Positions 49,156 to 58,034 of a DNA stretch of 64,000 nucleotides are shown piece after piece (positions within the stretch are counted from its first letter, which is position 1; each line of letters opens with the position of its first letter). The position numbers and the translations under genes were made by a program. This DNA is from Mesorhizobium sp. M1B.F.Ca.ET.045.04.1.1. Lineage in GTDB: Bacteria > Pseudomonadota > Alphaproteobacteria > Rhizobiales > Rhizobiaceae. A model generated the notes under the pieces. It made no database searches, had not been told where the DNA came from, and saw nothing but the letters and a program-made list of their open reading frames with translations. The stretch covers positions 4,875,001-4,939,000 of the forward strand of contig NZ_CP034448.1 of the NCBI RefSeq assembly GCF_003952465.1. The letters are read 5' to 3'.

Positions 49156-49635
49156 ATGCGCTGTCCCTATTGCCAGTCCGAAGATACGCAGGTGAAGGAT
49201 TCGCGCCCCGCCGAGGACGGCGCGGCGATCCGCAGGCGCCGCGTCTGTCCGGATTGCGGCGGCCGCTTCACCACCTTCGAGCGCGTGCAGTTGCGCGACC
49301 TCGTCGTCATCAAGAAGTCCGGCCGCAAGGTGCCGTTCGATCGCGACAAGCTCTTGCGCTCCGTCGAGATCGCCGTGCGCAAGCGCAATGTCGATCCCGA
49401 GCGCATCGACCGCGCGGTGACCGGCATCGTGCGCCAGCTCGAAAGCTCCGGCGAGACGGAAGTGGCGTCTGGCGAGGTCGGCCGGCTGGTCATGGAAGCG
49501 CTGAAGTCGCTCGACGACGTCGCCTATGTCCGCTTCGCCTCCGTCTACCGCAATTTCCGCGAGGCCAAGGATTTCCATGAGCTGCTGGGCGAGCTGAAGG
49601 GCGACGAGGAAAAGACCGAAGAGGACGCCGGCTGA
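49156..49635 (+). CDS. nrdR: Transcriptional repressor NrdR
   Basis: NrdR represses ribonucleotide-reductase genes in response to ATP and dATP. The N-terminal zinc ribbon is CPYCQSEDTQVKDSR...CPDCGGRFTTFE, followed by the ATP-cone (VIKKSGRKVPFDRDKLLRSV). At 159 aa it has family length. It begins the conserved nrdR-ribD-ribE-ribH-nusB cluster, with only 2 bp between its stop and ribD. Confidence 0.95.
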   Translation: MRCPYCQSEDTQVKDSRPAEDGAAIRRRRVCPDCGGRFTTFERVQLRDLVVIKKSGRKVPFDRDKLLRSVEIAVRKRNVDPERIDRAVTGIVRQLESSGETEVASGEVGRLVMEALKSLDDVAYVRFASVYRNFREAKDFHELLGELKGDEEKTEEDAG

Positions 49636-49637
49636 CC

Positions 49638-50765
49638 ATGGCGAAACCTCAATTGAGCGAGGCCGGGCAGGCGACCCTTGACCGCCGTTACATGGCCGCG
49701 GCCATCAGGCTCTCGCGCCGCAATGCCGGCCGCACCTCGACCAACCCCTCGGTCGGCACCATCGTCGTGCGCGACGACGGCGCCGGCCCGATGATCGTCG
49801 GCACCGGCGTGACGGCTGTCGGCGGCCGCCCGCACGCCGAGACCGAGGCGCTGGCCGAAGCCGGCGAGCTCGCGCGTGGTGCTACGGCTTACGTTACTCT
49901 CGAACCCTGCGCCCATCATGGCCGCACCCCGCCTTGCGCCAACGCGCTGGTCAATGCCGGCATTGCGCGCGTCGTTGGCGCGGCGAGCGATCCCGATCCG
50001 CGCGTCTCCGGCAAGGGCTACGCCATTCTGCGTGCCGCCGGCGTCGAGGTGGTGGAGAAGGTGCTTGCTGCCGAAGCCGCCGAGCAGATGGCCGGCTATT
50101 TGACTCGATCTTTGAAAAAACGCCCCGAAGTGACCCTGAAGCTTGCGCTTTCGAGCGACGGCAAGATCGGCCGGAAGGGCGCCGGACAGGTCGCGATAAC
50201 CGGCGAGCTCGCGCGGCGTGAAGTCTATCTGATGCGTGCCGAAGCGGACGCCGTCCTGGTCGGCATCGGCACGGCGCTGGAGGACGACCCGGCGCTGACC
50301 GTGCGCCTGCCGGGATTGGAGAACCGCTCGCCGGCGCGCATCATCCTCGATCGCCAGATCCGGCTGCCGGAGGCGTCGAAGCTGGTATCCGGCGTCGACC
50401 GCGTGCCACTCTATGTCGCCGCCTGCCTCGAAGCCGACCCGCATCGGCGCGCGACCCTCGAACGCGCCGGCGTGCGCTTCATCGGCACGGAAACCTATTC
50501 AGGCGAAGTGGCCCTGCCGGAATTACTGGAGGATCTGGCCGCGCTCGGCATGGCGAGCGTGCTGGTCGAAGGTGGTGCCAAGGTAGCCAAGGCCTTCCTG
50601 GAAGAAGACCTGGTCGACCGCATCATCCTGTTTCAGGGGCCGGACGCGATCGGCGAGGACGGCATTGCATCACCCATCGACGCTGACCATATCCCGCCAG
50701 GTTTCCGCAAATTGCGCGAGATGCGCTTCGGCGAAGACAGCTACGCCGAGTGGGTACGACTATGA
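49638..50765 (+). CDS. ribD: Bifunctional riboflavin deaminase-reductase
   Basis: It deaminates and then reduces the pyrimidine intermediate of riboflavin synthesis. The N-terminal deaminase (about 1-150) has the zinc site HAETEAL and PCAHHGRTPPC; the C-terminal reductase (about 155-375) has LKLALSSDGKIG and SVLVEGGAKVAKAFLEEDLVD. The 375-aa length is typical. The tight spacing to nrdR suggests one transcript. Confidence 0.94.
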   Translation: MAKPQLSEAGQATLDRRYMAAAIRLSRRNAGRTSTNPSVGTIVVRDDGAGPMIVGTGVTAVGGRPHAETEALAEAGELARGATAYVTLEPCAHHGRTPPCANALVNAGIARVVGAASDPDPRVSGKGYAILRAAGVEVVEKVLAAEAAEQMAGYLTRSLKKRPEVTLKLALSSDGKIGRKGAGQVAITGELARREVYLMRAEADAVLVGIGTALEDDPALTVRLPGLENRSPARIILDRQIRLPEASKLVSGVDRVPLYVAACLEADPHRRATLERAGVRFIGTETYSGEVALPELLEDLAALGMASVLVEGGAKVAKAFLEEDLVDRIILFQGPDAIGEDGIASPIDADHIPPGFRKLREMRFGEDSYAEWVRL

Positions 50766-50800
50766 TCCCAAAAAATGGGAACCGGTTTTTGGATAAGATC
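50763..50800. repeat. Short imperfect palindrome between ribD and ribE
   Basis: TGATCCCAAAAA and TTTTTGGATAAGATCA pair imperfectly around GGGAACCGG. The word AAAAATGGGAACCGGTTTTTGG is, from memory, a common rhizobial repeat. It overlaps the ribD stop codon. Confidence 0.5.
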
Positions 50801-50826
50801 ATGGTCAAACTGAAAGACACGATCTG

Positions 50827-51444
50827 ATGTTTACTGGAATTGTGACTGATGTGGGTACCGTTGCCTCGGTGAAACCTCTCAGCGAAGGCGTCGGCCTGCG
50901 CATCGACACGGCCTACGATCCAGAGACCATTGCAATCGGCGCTTCGATTTCCTGCGGCGGTGTCTGCCTGACGGTAACCGCGCTGCCCGAACATGGCACC
51001 AACGCCCGCTGGTTCGAGGTCGAGGCATGGGAGGAAGCGCTCAGACTCACCTCCGCCTCGAGTTGGAAATCCGGCACCAGGGTCAATCTCGAACGCGCGC
51101 TGAAGATCGGCGACGAGCTCGGCGGCCACATCGTCTCCGGTCATGTCGACGGCACGGCCGAGATCGTCGAACGCAAGGAGGAGGGTGACGCCGTGCGCTT
51201 CACGCTGGAGGCGCCACGGCATCTGGCGAAATTCATCGCGCCGAAAGGCTCGGTCGCGCTCGACGGCACCTCGCTCACCGTGAACAAGGTCGAGGGCACC
51301 CGCTTCGACGTGCTTCTGATCCAGCACTCGCTGAGCGTCACCACCTGGGGCGAACGCCAGGCCGGCGACCGCGTCAACATCGAGATCGACACCATGGCCC
51401 GATACGCCGCGCGCCTGGCGGAAGCGGCGAAAGAGGGGCTGTGA
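50827..51444 (+). CDS. ribE: Riboflavin synthase alpha chain
   Basis: It dismutates two molecules of 6,7-dimethyl-8-ribityllumazine to riboflavin. The start MFTGIVTDVGTVASV is family-typical, and two lumazine-binding barrels are visible, with GASISCGGVCLTVTAL in the first and KGSVALDGTSLTVNKVEG in the second, plus GGHIVSGHVDGTAEIV. The 205-aa length is right. Its TGA overlaps the ATG of the small ORF that follows (TGATG). Confidence 0.94.
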   Translation: MFTGIVTDVGTVASVKPLSEGVGLRIDTAYDPETIAIGASISCGGVCLTVTALPEHGTNARWFEVEAWEEALRLTSASSWKSGTRVNLERALKIGDELGGHIVSGHVDGTAEIVERKEEGDAVRFTLEAPRHLAKFIAPKGSVALDGTSLTVNKVEGTRFDVLLIQHSLSVTTWGERQAGDRVNIEIDTMARYAARLAEAAKEGL

Positions 51445-51593
51445 TGGTTCAATTGGGAAACGGCAAGCTCGCCGACCGTCGACAGATGACCCTTGAGGCA
51501 CTGGCGGATGTTGATGCCGGTCGAGTGATTGACCACCAGGAAGTCTTGGCTTGGGTCAACCGGACAAAGCGTGTAACGCCTCGACCCGAATAG
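51444..51593 (+). CDS. Antitoxin-like small ORF between ribE and ribH (49 aa)
   Basis: The 49-residue frame starts MVQLGNGKLADRRQMTLEAL and has ADVDAGRVIDHQEVLAWVN, the ALADVDAGRVIDHQ pattern of C-terminal parts of CopG/StbD-type antitoxins. The ATG overlaps the ribE stop (TGATG), so it can be translated by re-initiation. No toxin gene is near. It is shorter than complete antitoxins and lacks their DNA-binding N-terminus, so it may be a remnant or a repurposed peptide. Confidence 0.55.
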   Translation: MVQLGNGKLADRRQMTLEALADVDAGRVIDHQEVLAWVNRTKRVTPRPE

Positions 51594-51676
51594 ATCACAG
51601 AACGTCGCGTGCAACATCTTCCGCTTGCGATCAATCCGGCTTCGGCCTAAGTCACCGGCAACCCCCGGAGACTTTT

Positions 51677-52171
51677 ATGGCTGGCATATCCCAACACGGC
51701 AAAGCGTTCATTCGTCCGAAGGCGAAGGCGCATCTGCTTATTGTCGAGGCGCGTTTCCACGACGACCTCGCCGACGCGCTGCTCGAGGGCGCGACCGGCG
51801 CGCTGGACGACGCCGGCGCCACCTATGACGTCGTGACCGTTCCGGGCTCGCTCGAAATACCGGCCGTCATCACCTTCGCGCTGGATGGCGCCGCCGAAGG
51901 CGGCACGCATTATGACGGCTTCGTCGCGCTCGGCACCATCGTCCGCGGCGACACCTATCATTTTGACATCGTTGCCAATGAATCGAGCCGCGCTCTGATG
52001 GACCTCTCGGTGCAGGAAGCGATCGCGATCGGCAACGGCATCCTGACCACCGAGAACGATGCGCAGGCCTGGACGCGCGCCAGGCGCGCGGAAGGCGACA
52101 AGGGCGGTTTCGCCGCGCGTGCGGCGCTGACCATGATCGCGCTGAAAGAGAAATTCGGAGCACAATCGTGA
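51677..52171 (+). CDS. ribH: 6,7-dimethyl-8-ribityllumazine synthase
   Basis: It joins the RibD product with dihydroxybutanone phosphate. The family motifs are VPGSLEIPAVITFAL, HYDGFVALGTIVRGDTYHFDIVANE (with the catalytic His) and NGILTTENDAQAWTRA. The 164-aa length fits. The ATG at 51677 has CCGGAG upstream; the frame upstream to 51551 is rejected. GTGA overlap with nusB follows. Confidence 0.94.
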   Translation: MAGISQHGKAFIRPKAKAHLLIVEARFHDDLADALLEGATGALDDAGATYDVVTVPGSLEIPAVITFALDGAAEGGTHYDGFVALGTIVRGDTYHFDIVANESSRALMDLSVQEAIAIGNGILTTENDAQAWTRARRAEGDKGGFAARAALTMIALKEKFGAQS

Positions 52172-52668
52172 GCGAACCTGCTTCGCCCGGCCAGCCGACT
52201 GTGCGCCACGCCAACAAGCGGGGTGCCGCACGCCTTGCCGCCGTCCAGGCGCTCTACCAGATGGATGTCGCCGGCAGCGGTGTCTTCGAAACAACTGCCG
52301 AGTATGAGACTTTCCGCCTCGGCAAGGAAGTTGACGGCGCGCTCTACCGCGAAGCGGACGCGCAATGGTTCCGCGCCATCCTCACCGGCGTCGTCGAGAA
52401 CCAGAAGATCATCGATCCGGTCATCCGCCAGGCGCTGACCGAGGATTGGCCGCTGTCGCGGCTGGACTCGACGCTGCGCGCCATCCTGCGCGCTGGCGTC
52501 TATGAATTGATGAAGCGGGACGACGTGCCGGTGGCGGTGATCGTGTCGGAATATGTCGACATCGCCAAGGCCTTCTACGAGGAAGACGAACCGAAGCTGG
52601 TCAACGCCGTTCTCGACCGTGTCTCGCGCCGGGTGCGCGGCGAGGGTCGCGGCAAGGACGCATCGTGA
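52168..52668 (+). CDS. nusB: Transcription antitermination factor NusB
   Basis: NusB joins NusE (S10) at boxA to allow rRNA antitermination. The 166-residue protein has the NusB fold motifs: RGAARLAAVQALYQMDVAG, FRAILTGVVENQKIID, LRAILRAGVYELMKRDDVPVAVIVSEYVDIAK and EDEPKLVNAVLDRVSR. The GTG start overlaps the ribH stop by 4 bases, and the end overlaps the following MFS gene by 4. Confidence 0.94.
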   Translation: MSEPASPGQPTVRHANKRGAARLAAVQALYQMDVAGSGVFETTAEYETFRLGKEVDGALYREADAQWFRAILTGVVENQKIIDPVIRQALTEDWPLSRLDSTLRAILRAGVYELMKRDDVPVAVIVSEYVDIAKAFYEEDEPKLVNAVLDRVSRRVRGEGRGKDAS

Positions 52669-53885
52669 CCGCCACGGCAGTTGTCGCTGGCGTTGGCAGG
52701 GAAGCGCGCCGCACGGCGGTGCTGCTCGCTGCGGCGCAGGCGATCGTCGGTTCCGCCGCGCCGATCGCCATTTCGCTCGGAGCGCTTGCCGGACAATATT
52801 TGCTCGGGCCCGACAAATCGCTGGCGACGGCGCCGGTCACCGGCTTCAATCTCGGCGTGGCGCTCGGCGCGCTGCCTGCGGCCGCCGTCATCCGCCGGCT
52901 TGGCCATCGCGGCGGCTTCATGACCGGCACGGTCATCACCGCGCTCGGCGGCCTGATCGCGACGCTGGCGCTCTATCAGGCGAGCTTCTGGCTGTTCGCC
53001 GTCGGCCTCGGCGTGATCGGCGTCGGCGGCGCCTTCGTCCAGCAGTTCCGCTTCGCCGCCGCCGACAACGCGCCGCCTGAATTCAAGGCGCGCGCCATTT
53101 CCTTCGTGCTGGCGGGCGGTATCGTCACCGCTATCCTCGGACCGCAGATCGTCATCTATACCCGCGAGCTTCTGGCGCCGGTGATGTTTGCCGGGTCTTT
53201 TGCTTCGATCCTCGTGCTAGCGGCAGTCGGCGCCGTCGTCCTGTCCTTCCTGCACGCGACTGTGCCGGCGGGCAGGGTCGCGACAACCGAGCAAAGCGAT
53301 GCCCGTCCGCTGGCCGAGATCGCCACTCAGCCGCGCTTCGTCGCGGCGCTGTTCTGCGCCGTCGGCAGCTACGCGCTGATGAGCTTCGTCATGACCGGTG
53401 CGCCGCTCGCCATGGTCGGCTGCGGGCTCTCGACCGACGACGCGACGCTCGGCATTTCCTGGCACGTCATGGCGATGTTCGGGCCGAGCTTCTTCACCGG
53501 TTCGCTGATCCACCGCTTTGGGGCCGAGCGCATCGTCGCCGTCGGGCTGGTCCTGCTCATCGGCTGTGCGGTGGTGGCGCTTTCAGGCCTTGCGCTATGG
53601 CAATTCTGGACGGCGCTGATCCTGCTCGGCCTCGGCTGGAATTTCAGCTTCATCGGCGCCACCGCCATGGTCGCCGCCGGCTACCATCCATCCGAAAAAG
53701 GCAAGGTTCAGGGCTTCCACGACTTCGTCCTGTTCGGCTCCGTCGCCTTCGCTTCGCTGATGTCGGGCGCGGTCTACAACGCCTGGGGCTGGACCATGCT
53801 GAATTGGCTGGTGTTTCCGGTTGTCGTGCTCTGCTTCCTGGCACTCGGTGCCTTGAAGCTGCCGGGCTTGCGCGCCGCCAACTGA
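52665..53885 (+). CDS. MFS transporter in the rib/nusB operon
   Basis: The 406-residue protein has 12 hydrophobic segments with MFS motifs (GFNLGVALGALPAAAVIRRLGHRGGF in the TM2-TM3 loop and YHPSEKGKVQGFHDFVLFGS). The GTG start overlaps the nusB stop by 4 bases, so it is co-translated. The substrate is unknown; a link with riboflavin export is only an idea from position. The usual alphaproteobacterial neighbour here, thiL, is not seen. Confidence 0.8.
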   Translation: MTATAVVAGVGREARRTAVLLAAAQAIVGSAAPIAISLGALAGQYLLGPDKSLATAPVTGFNLGVALGALPAAAVIRRLGHRGGFMTGTVITALGGLIATLALYQASFWLFAVGLGVIGVGGAFVQQFRFAAADNAPPEFKARAISFVLAGGIVTAILGPQIVIYTRELLAPVMFAGSFASILVLAAVGAVVLSFLHATVPAGRVATTEQSDARPLAEIATQPRFVAALFCAVGSYALMSFVMTGAPLAMVGCGLSTDDATLGISWHVMAMFGPSFFTGSLIHRFGAERIVAVGLVLLIGCAVVALSGLALWQFWTALILLGLGWNFSFIGATAMVAAGYHPSEKGKVQGFHDFVLFGSVAFASLMSGAVYNAWGWTMLNWLVFPVVVLCFLALGALKLPGLRAAN

Positions 53886-54044
53886 CATCACGCTGTCGGG
53901 ACCCGGCGCTGCGCGTCATTCGCGTCGGGAACAAAATTATTGCACGCATCCCGCTAGTTATGAAACCGTGTGCCCCGACGGCGCGTTAACGCCATGCTCA
54001 TATGCCGCCTCCGACCCATCGGTTCACAGCAAGGGATTTTCATA

Positions 54045-54956
54045 ATGTTTTCAATCGGAAAGCTCGCCGTAGCAGCGATCGCGCTCGGCATCACCGCAGC
54101 TTCGGCACATGCCCAGGTGGTCGTCTCTTCGAAGATCGACACCGAGGGTGGTGTGCTCGGCAACATCATCCAGCTGGTCTTGAACGCCAACAACATCAAG
54201 ACCACCGACCGCATCCAGCTGGGCGCCACGCCCGTGGTGCGCAAGGCCATCGCCGCCGGCGAGATCGACATCTATCCCGAATATACCGGCAACGCCGCCT
54301 TCTTCTTCCAAAAGGCGGACGATCCGGTGTGGAAGGATGCCGCCAAGGCCTTCGAGACCGCCAAGAAGCTCGACTATGATGCCAACAAGATCGTCTGGCT
54401 GTCGCCGTCGCCGGCCAACAACACCTGGGCGATCGCGCTGCGCAAGGAGGTGGCCGACGAGAACAAGCTCACCACCCTGTCGGACTTCGGCAAGTATGTC
54501 TCGGGCGGCGGCAAAGTGGTGCTCGCCGCTTCGGCCGAGTTCGTCAATTCGGCGGCGGCCCTGCCGGCTTTCCAGACCACTTACGGCTTCAAGCTGAAGC
54601 CGGACCAGTTGATCACGCTCTCGGGTGGCGATACGGCCGCGACCATCGCCGCCGCCGCCAACCAGACCAACGGCGCCAACGCCGCCATGGTCTACGGCAC
54701 CGACGGCGGCATCCAGCCCTCCGGCCTCGTCGTGCTCCAGGACGACAAAAATGTGCAGCCCGTCTACCAGCCGGCGCCGATCATCCGCGAGCAGGTCTTG
54801 AAGGAACATCCAGAAATCGAGACGCTGCTGAAGCCCGTCTTCGCCAAGCTCGATCTCGCCACGTTGCAGCAGCTCAACGGCCGCGTGCAACTGGGTGGCG
54901 AGCCCGCGAAGGCGGTGGCGGAGGACTTTTTGAAGACGAACGGGCTTTTGAAGTAG
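54045..54956 (+). CDS. osmF: Glycine betaine/choline-type ABC substrate-binding protein (OsmF/YehZ)
   Basis: The 303-residue protein has a signal peptide (LAVAAIALGITAASAHA, then QVVVSSKIDTEG) and the OpuAC fold: GGVLGNIIQLVLNANNIKTT, EIDIYPEYTGNAAFFF and WLSPSPANNTWAIAL. It binds quaternary amines for osmoprotection in the periplasm. The ATG at 54045 has AAGGGA upstream. The next three genes encode the matching permeases and ATPase, after a 164-bp inverted-repeat element. Confidence 0.9.
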   Translation: MFSIGKLAVAAIALGITAASAHAQVVVSSKIDTEGGVLGNIIQLVLNANNIKTTDRIQLGATPVVRKAIAAGEIDIYPEYTGNAAFFFQKADDPVWKDAAKAFETAKKLDYDANKIVWLSPSPANNTWAIALRKEVADENKLTTLSDFGKYVSGGGKVVLAASAEFVNSAAALPAFQTTYGFKLKPDQLITLSGGDTAATIAAAANQTNGANAAMVYGTDGGIQPSGLVVLQDDKNVQPVYQPAPIIREQVLKEHPEIETLLKPVFAKLDLATLQQLNGRVQLGGEPAKAVAEDFLKTNGLLK

Positions 54957-54990
54957 TCAGCTCCCGCGCCGAAAAAGTGACGCCGGTGCG

Positions 54991-55154
54991 AGGCGCCCCC
55001 CTCTGTCCTGCCGGACATCTCCCCCTCAAGGGGGGAGATTGGCAGCTGCTGCGCCGTGCTTCGTTCTCCAGCATCCGGAGTTGGCGAAAGCGTTCGCGAC
55101 ATCTGATCTCCCCCCTTGAGGGGGAGAGGGCCGGCAGGCCAGAGGGGGGCGCCT
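54991..55154. repeat. 164-bp element with perfect 14-bp terminal inverted repeats
   Basis: The ends are AGGCGCCCCCCTCT and its exact reverse complement. Inner arms CATCTCCCCCTCAAGGGGGGAG and CTCCCCCCTTGAGGGGGAG pair further, and GGTGCGAGGCG/CGCCTCGCG extend the edges. The central part (about 55040-55110) is unique-looking DNA. It lies between osmF and the YehY-type permease gene, so it must be read through by any full-operon transcript. It looks like a small non-autonomous repeat of the CTCCCC family. Confidence 0.8.
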
Positions 55155-55170
55155 CGCGCAACCGCTCTTC

Positions 55171-56334
55171 ATGACCCTCCGCTTCGACAAGCTCGGCGTC
55201 GTCATCGCAGTGATCGTCACCTATGCCGCCTTCGTGGCGCCCTTCGCCACGTTCCGCGCCAACCGCATCGTGCCCGGACAGGCGCGCTCGATCCTCGAAG
55301 CGTTGCCGCCCACGCTTGGCGCGCTGCTGCTTGCGATTGTCATTGCCGGCGGCATTGTCGCGCTGCTGAGGACGTCGCTGATCCTGAGGCTCGTCGCCAG
55401 CATGATTGCGCTGGTTGCGCTCGCGATCCTGATCGGCACCGCCGGCGGTTTCCTGACGCCCGCCGGCAACACGTTCGCCCGCGTCGCGCCGGCCTCGGGT
55501 TTCTGGCTGCTGATCTTTGCTTTCACGCTGCTTCTGGCCGATGTGCTGACCAGGCTTAACCTTTCGCCCTGGGCGCGTGTCGGCGTCCTCATTGTCGCTG
55601 CGCTCGCGATCGGCGCGCTGCTGGTCTCGGGAAATTGGAACAGCCTTTCCATTCTCAAGGAATATGCCAGCCGCGCCGACAGTTTCTGGGCCGAAGGCTC
55701 CAAGCACATCACGCTGGCACTCGGCTCGCTGGCGGCAGCGGTGGTCGCCGGAGTTCCGCTTGGCATCCTCTGCCACCGCGTCGAGCCGCTGCGGGCAGGG
55801 GTGCTGAATGTGCTCAACATCATCCAGACCATTCCGTCGATCGCGCTGTTCGGCCTGCTGATCGCGCCGCTCGGCTGGGTTGCCGCGCATGTGCCGGGCG
55901 CAGGCGCTCTCGGCATCAGAGGCATCGGCACCGCGCCGGCCTTCGTTGCGCTCTTTCTCTATTCGCTGCTGCCTGTCGTGGCCAACACCGTGGTCGGGCT
56001 TGCCGGCGTGCCGCGCGCCGCCAACGATGCCGCGCGAGGCATGGGCATGACCGATCGCCAGCGCCTGTTCGATGTCGAGTTCCCGCTCGCTTTTCCGGTG
56101 ATCCTGACCGGCATCCGCATCGTGCTGGTGCAGAACATCGGACTGGCCACGATCGCGGCGCTGATCGGCGGCGGCGGTTTCGGCGTGTTCGTCTTCCAGG
56201 GCATCGGCCAGACGGCGATGGACCTTGTGCTGCTCGGCGCGGTGCCCACAGTGGCGTTGGCCTTTGCCGCGGCCATCATCCTCGACGCAGTCATCGAAAT
56301 GACCTCCACCACGCGCAGGGCGGACCCCGCATGA
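55171..56334 (+). CDS. yehY: Osmolyte ABC permease (YehY-like)
   Basis: The 387-residue permease has a long N-terminal membrane block and the BPD_transp_1 domain in the second half, with the EAA loop DAARGMGMTDRQRLFDVEFPLAFPVILTG. It forms the channel with YehW. Its ATG overlap at the end (ATGA) with the ATPase gene shows coupling. Its extended N-terminus (about 180 residues) is usual for YehY. Confidence 0.86.
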   Translation: MTLRFDKLGVVIAVIVTYAAFVAPFATFRANRIVPGQARSILEALPPTLGALLLAIVIAGGIVALLRTSLILRLVASMIALVALAILIGTAGGFLTPAGNTFARVAPASGFWLLIFAFTLLLADVLTRLNLSPWARVGVLIVAALAIGALLVSGNWNSLSILKEYASRADSFWAEGSKHITLALGSLAAAVVAGVPLGILCHRVEPLRAGVLNVLNIIQTIPSIALFGLLIAPLGWVAAHVPGAGALGIRGIGTAPAFVALFLYSLLPVVANTVVGLAGVPRAANDAARGMGMTDRQRLFDVEFPLAFPVILTGIRIVLVQNIGLATIAALIGGGGFGVFVFQGIGQTAMDLVLLGAVPTVALAFAAAIILDAVIEMTSTTRRADPA

Positions 56335-57266
56335 TCGAGATCGAAGGCATCACCAAGCGCTATAACGGAACGGCCGTCGTCGACGAGGTGTCGATGGTCA
56401 TCGAACCGCGCACCATCGCCGTCATTGTCGGCACTTCCGGCTCGGGCAAGACGACGCTGCTCCGGATGATCAACCGGCTGGTCGAGCCGACGTCCGGCGT
56501 GATCAAGCTCGACGGCGCCGACAACCGCTCGCTGCCCGGCTACCAGCTGCGCCGCAGCATCGGCTACGCCATCCAGGGCCATGGCCTGTTTCCGCATCGC
56601 ACGGTGGCGCAAAACATCGCCACAGTGCCGCTGCTGCTCGGCTGGGACAAGGACCGCATCAAGGCACGCGTCGAAGAATTGATGATGCTCTACCAGCTCG
56701 ACCCGCAGGCCTATGGTCCGCGCTATCCGCATGAGCTTTCCGGCGGCCAGCAGCAGCGCGTCGGCGTTGCCCGCGCGCTCGCCGCCGAGCCCAATGTGCT
56801 TCTGATGGACGAGCCCTTCGGCGCGCTCGACCCGATCATCCGCACCAAGGCGCAAGAAGACCTGCTGGCAATCCAGAAGCGTTTCGGCACCACCGTCATC
56901 CTTGTCACCCACGACATGGAGGAGGCAGTGCATATGGGCGACAAGATCGCCGTCATGGATGCCGGCAAGGTGCTGCAATACGCCAAACCGGCGGAGATCC
57001 TGGCGAGGCCCGCTAATGGCTTCGTCGAAACCCTGGTCGGCTCCAGCGAGCGGCCGTTCCGGCTCTTGTCGCTTGGCCGCGCGCGCGATGCCGTGGAGCC
57101 CGGCGGCGCCGAAGGCGAGGCGATTCCGGGCGACGCCAGCCAGCGCGATGCATTGGCCGAGCTCTTATGGACGGGCCGTCCGGCGCTGCCGGTGAAGGAC
57201 GCCGACGGCAAGCCGCTCGGGCGCGTCACCGTGGAAGGGCTGGTGAAGCGCGCGAGGCCGGCATGA
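56331..57266 (+). CDS. yehX: Osmolyte ABC transporter ATP-binding protein (YehX-like)
   Basis: The 311-residue ATPase has Walker A GTSGSGKTT, the ABC signature ELSGGQQQRVG, Walker B NVLLMDEPFGALDP and the H-loop VTHDM. The C-terminal 80 residues hold an incomplete CBS-like region (ELLWTGRPALPVKDADGKPLGRV). It powers uptake of betaine- or choline-like osmolytes. It overlaps both neighbours by 4 bases (ATGA). Confidence 0.9.
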   Translation: MIEIEGITKRYNGTAVVDEVSMVIEPRTIAVIVGTSGSGKTTLLRMINRLVEPTSGVIKLDGADNRSLPGYQLRRSIGYAIQGHGLFPHRTVAQNIATVPLLLGWDKDRIKARVEELMMLYQLDPQAYGPRYPHELSGGQQQRVGVARALAAEPNVLLMDEPFGALDPIIRTKAQEDLLAIQKRFGTTVILVTHDMEEAVHMGDKIAVMDAGKVLQYAKPAEILARPANGFVETLVGSSERPFRLLSLGRARDAVEPGGAEGEAIPGDASQRDALAELLWTGRPALPVKDADGKPLGRVTVEGLVKRARPA

Positions 57267-58012
57267 AGGCCTGGCTGCCCGCGCTGTTGAGGCTGGCGCT
57301 TCTGGTGCTGCTGGTAATTTTCATCGCCAGTCCCGGCTGGTTCGAGCCACTGCTCCGACCGCTGACCGAGAACGGCGCGCCGGCGATCTACAACCAGGGC
57401 AGCCTGCTGACGCTGACATTGCTGCATCTGAGGACTGTGCTCGCCGCCACGGTGGCAGCGACGATCGTCGCCGTCGCGCTCGCCATCCTTGTCACCCGGC
57501 CCGCCGGCGCCGAGTTCCTGCCGCTATCGCGCAGCCTGGTCAATATCGGCCAGACCTTTCCGCCGGTCGCGGTGCTGGCGCTTGCCGTGCCGGCGGTCGG
57601 CTTCGGCGAGAAGCCGACGCTGATCGCGCTCTTTCTCTATGGGCTGCTGCCGATCTTCGAGAACGCGCTGACCGCGCTCACCACGCTGCCAGGCAACGTC
57701 ATGGAGGCGGCGCGCGGCGCCGGCATGACCGGCTGGCAAAGGCTGATGAAGGTCGAGCTGCCGCTGAGCGCCCCGGTGATCCTCGGCGGCATACGGCTCT
57801 CCGTGGTCATCAGCCTCGCCACCGCCACCATCGGCTCGACGGTGGCTGCCAAGACGCTGGGCGAGGTGATCATCGCCGGCCTGATCTCGAACAATCTTGC
57901 CTTCGTGCTGCAGGGCGGCCTGATCGTCGCGGCGCTTGCGGTGCTGATCTATGACGGCCTGTCGGCAATCGAGCGCTACGCCGCGCGCCGGATGGGGCGG
58001 GAAGCGGAGTAG
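57263..58012 (+). CDS. yehW: Osmolyte ABC permease (YehW-like)
   Basis: The 249-residue permease has six hydrophobic segments and the EAA loop EAARGAGMTGWQRLMKVELPLSAPVILGG. It is the partner of the YehY permease. The ATG at 57263 overlaps the yehX stop (ATGA). It ends the operon; no terminator hairpin is obvious before 58035. Confidence 0.87.
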   Translation: MKAWLPALLRLALLVLLVIFIASPGWFEPLLRPLTENGAPAIYNQGSLLTLTLLHLRTVLAATVAATIVAVALAILVTRPAGAEFLPLSRSLVNIGQTFPPVAVLALAVPAVGFGEKPTLIALFLYGLLPIFENALTALTTLPGNVMEAARGAGMTGWQRLMKVELPLSAPVILGGIRLSVVISLATATIGSTVAAKTLGEVIIAGLISNNLAFVLQGGLIVAALAVLIYDGLSAIERYAARRMGREAE

Positions 58013-58034
58013 AGGGGGCGCACTGGGTCCAACG

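Noticed and set aside
51594..51676. Possible FMN riboswitch before ribH
   Set aside because: None of the conserved RFN-element words are present and the gap is too short.
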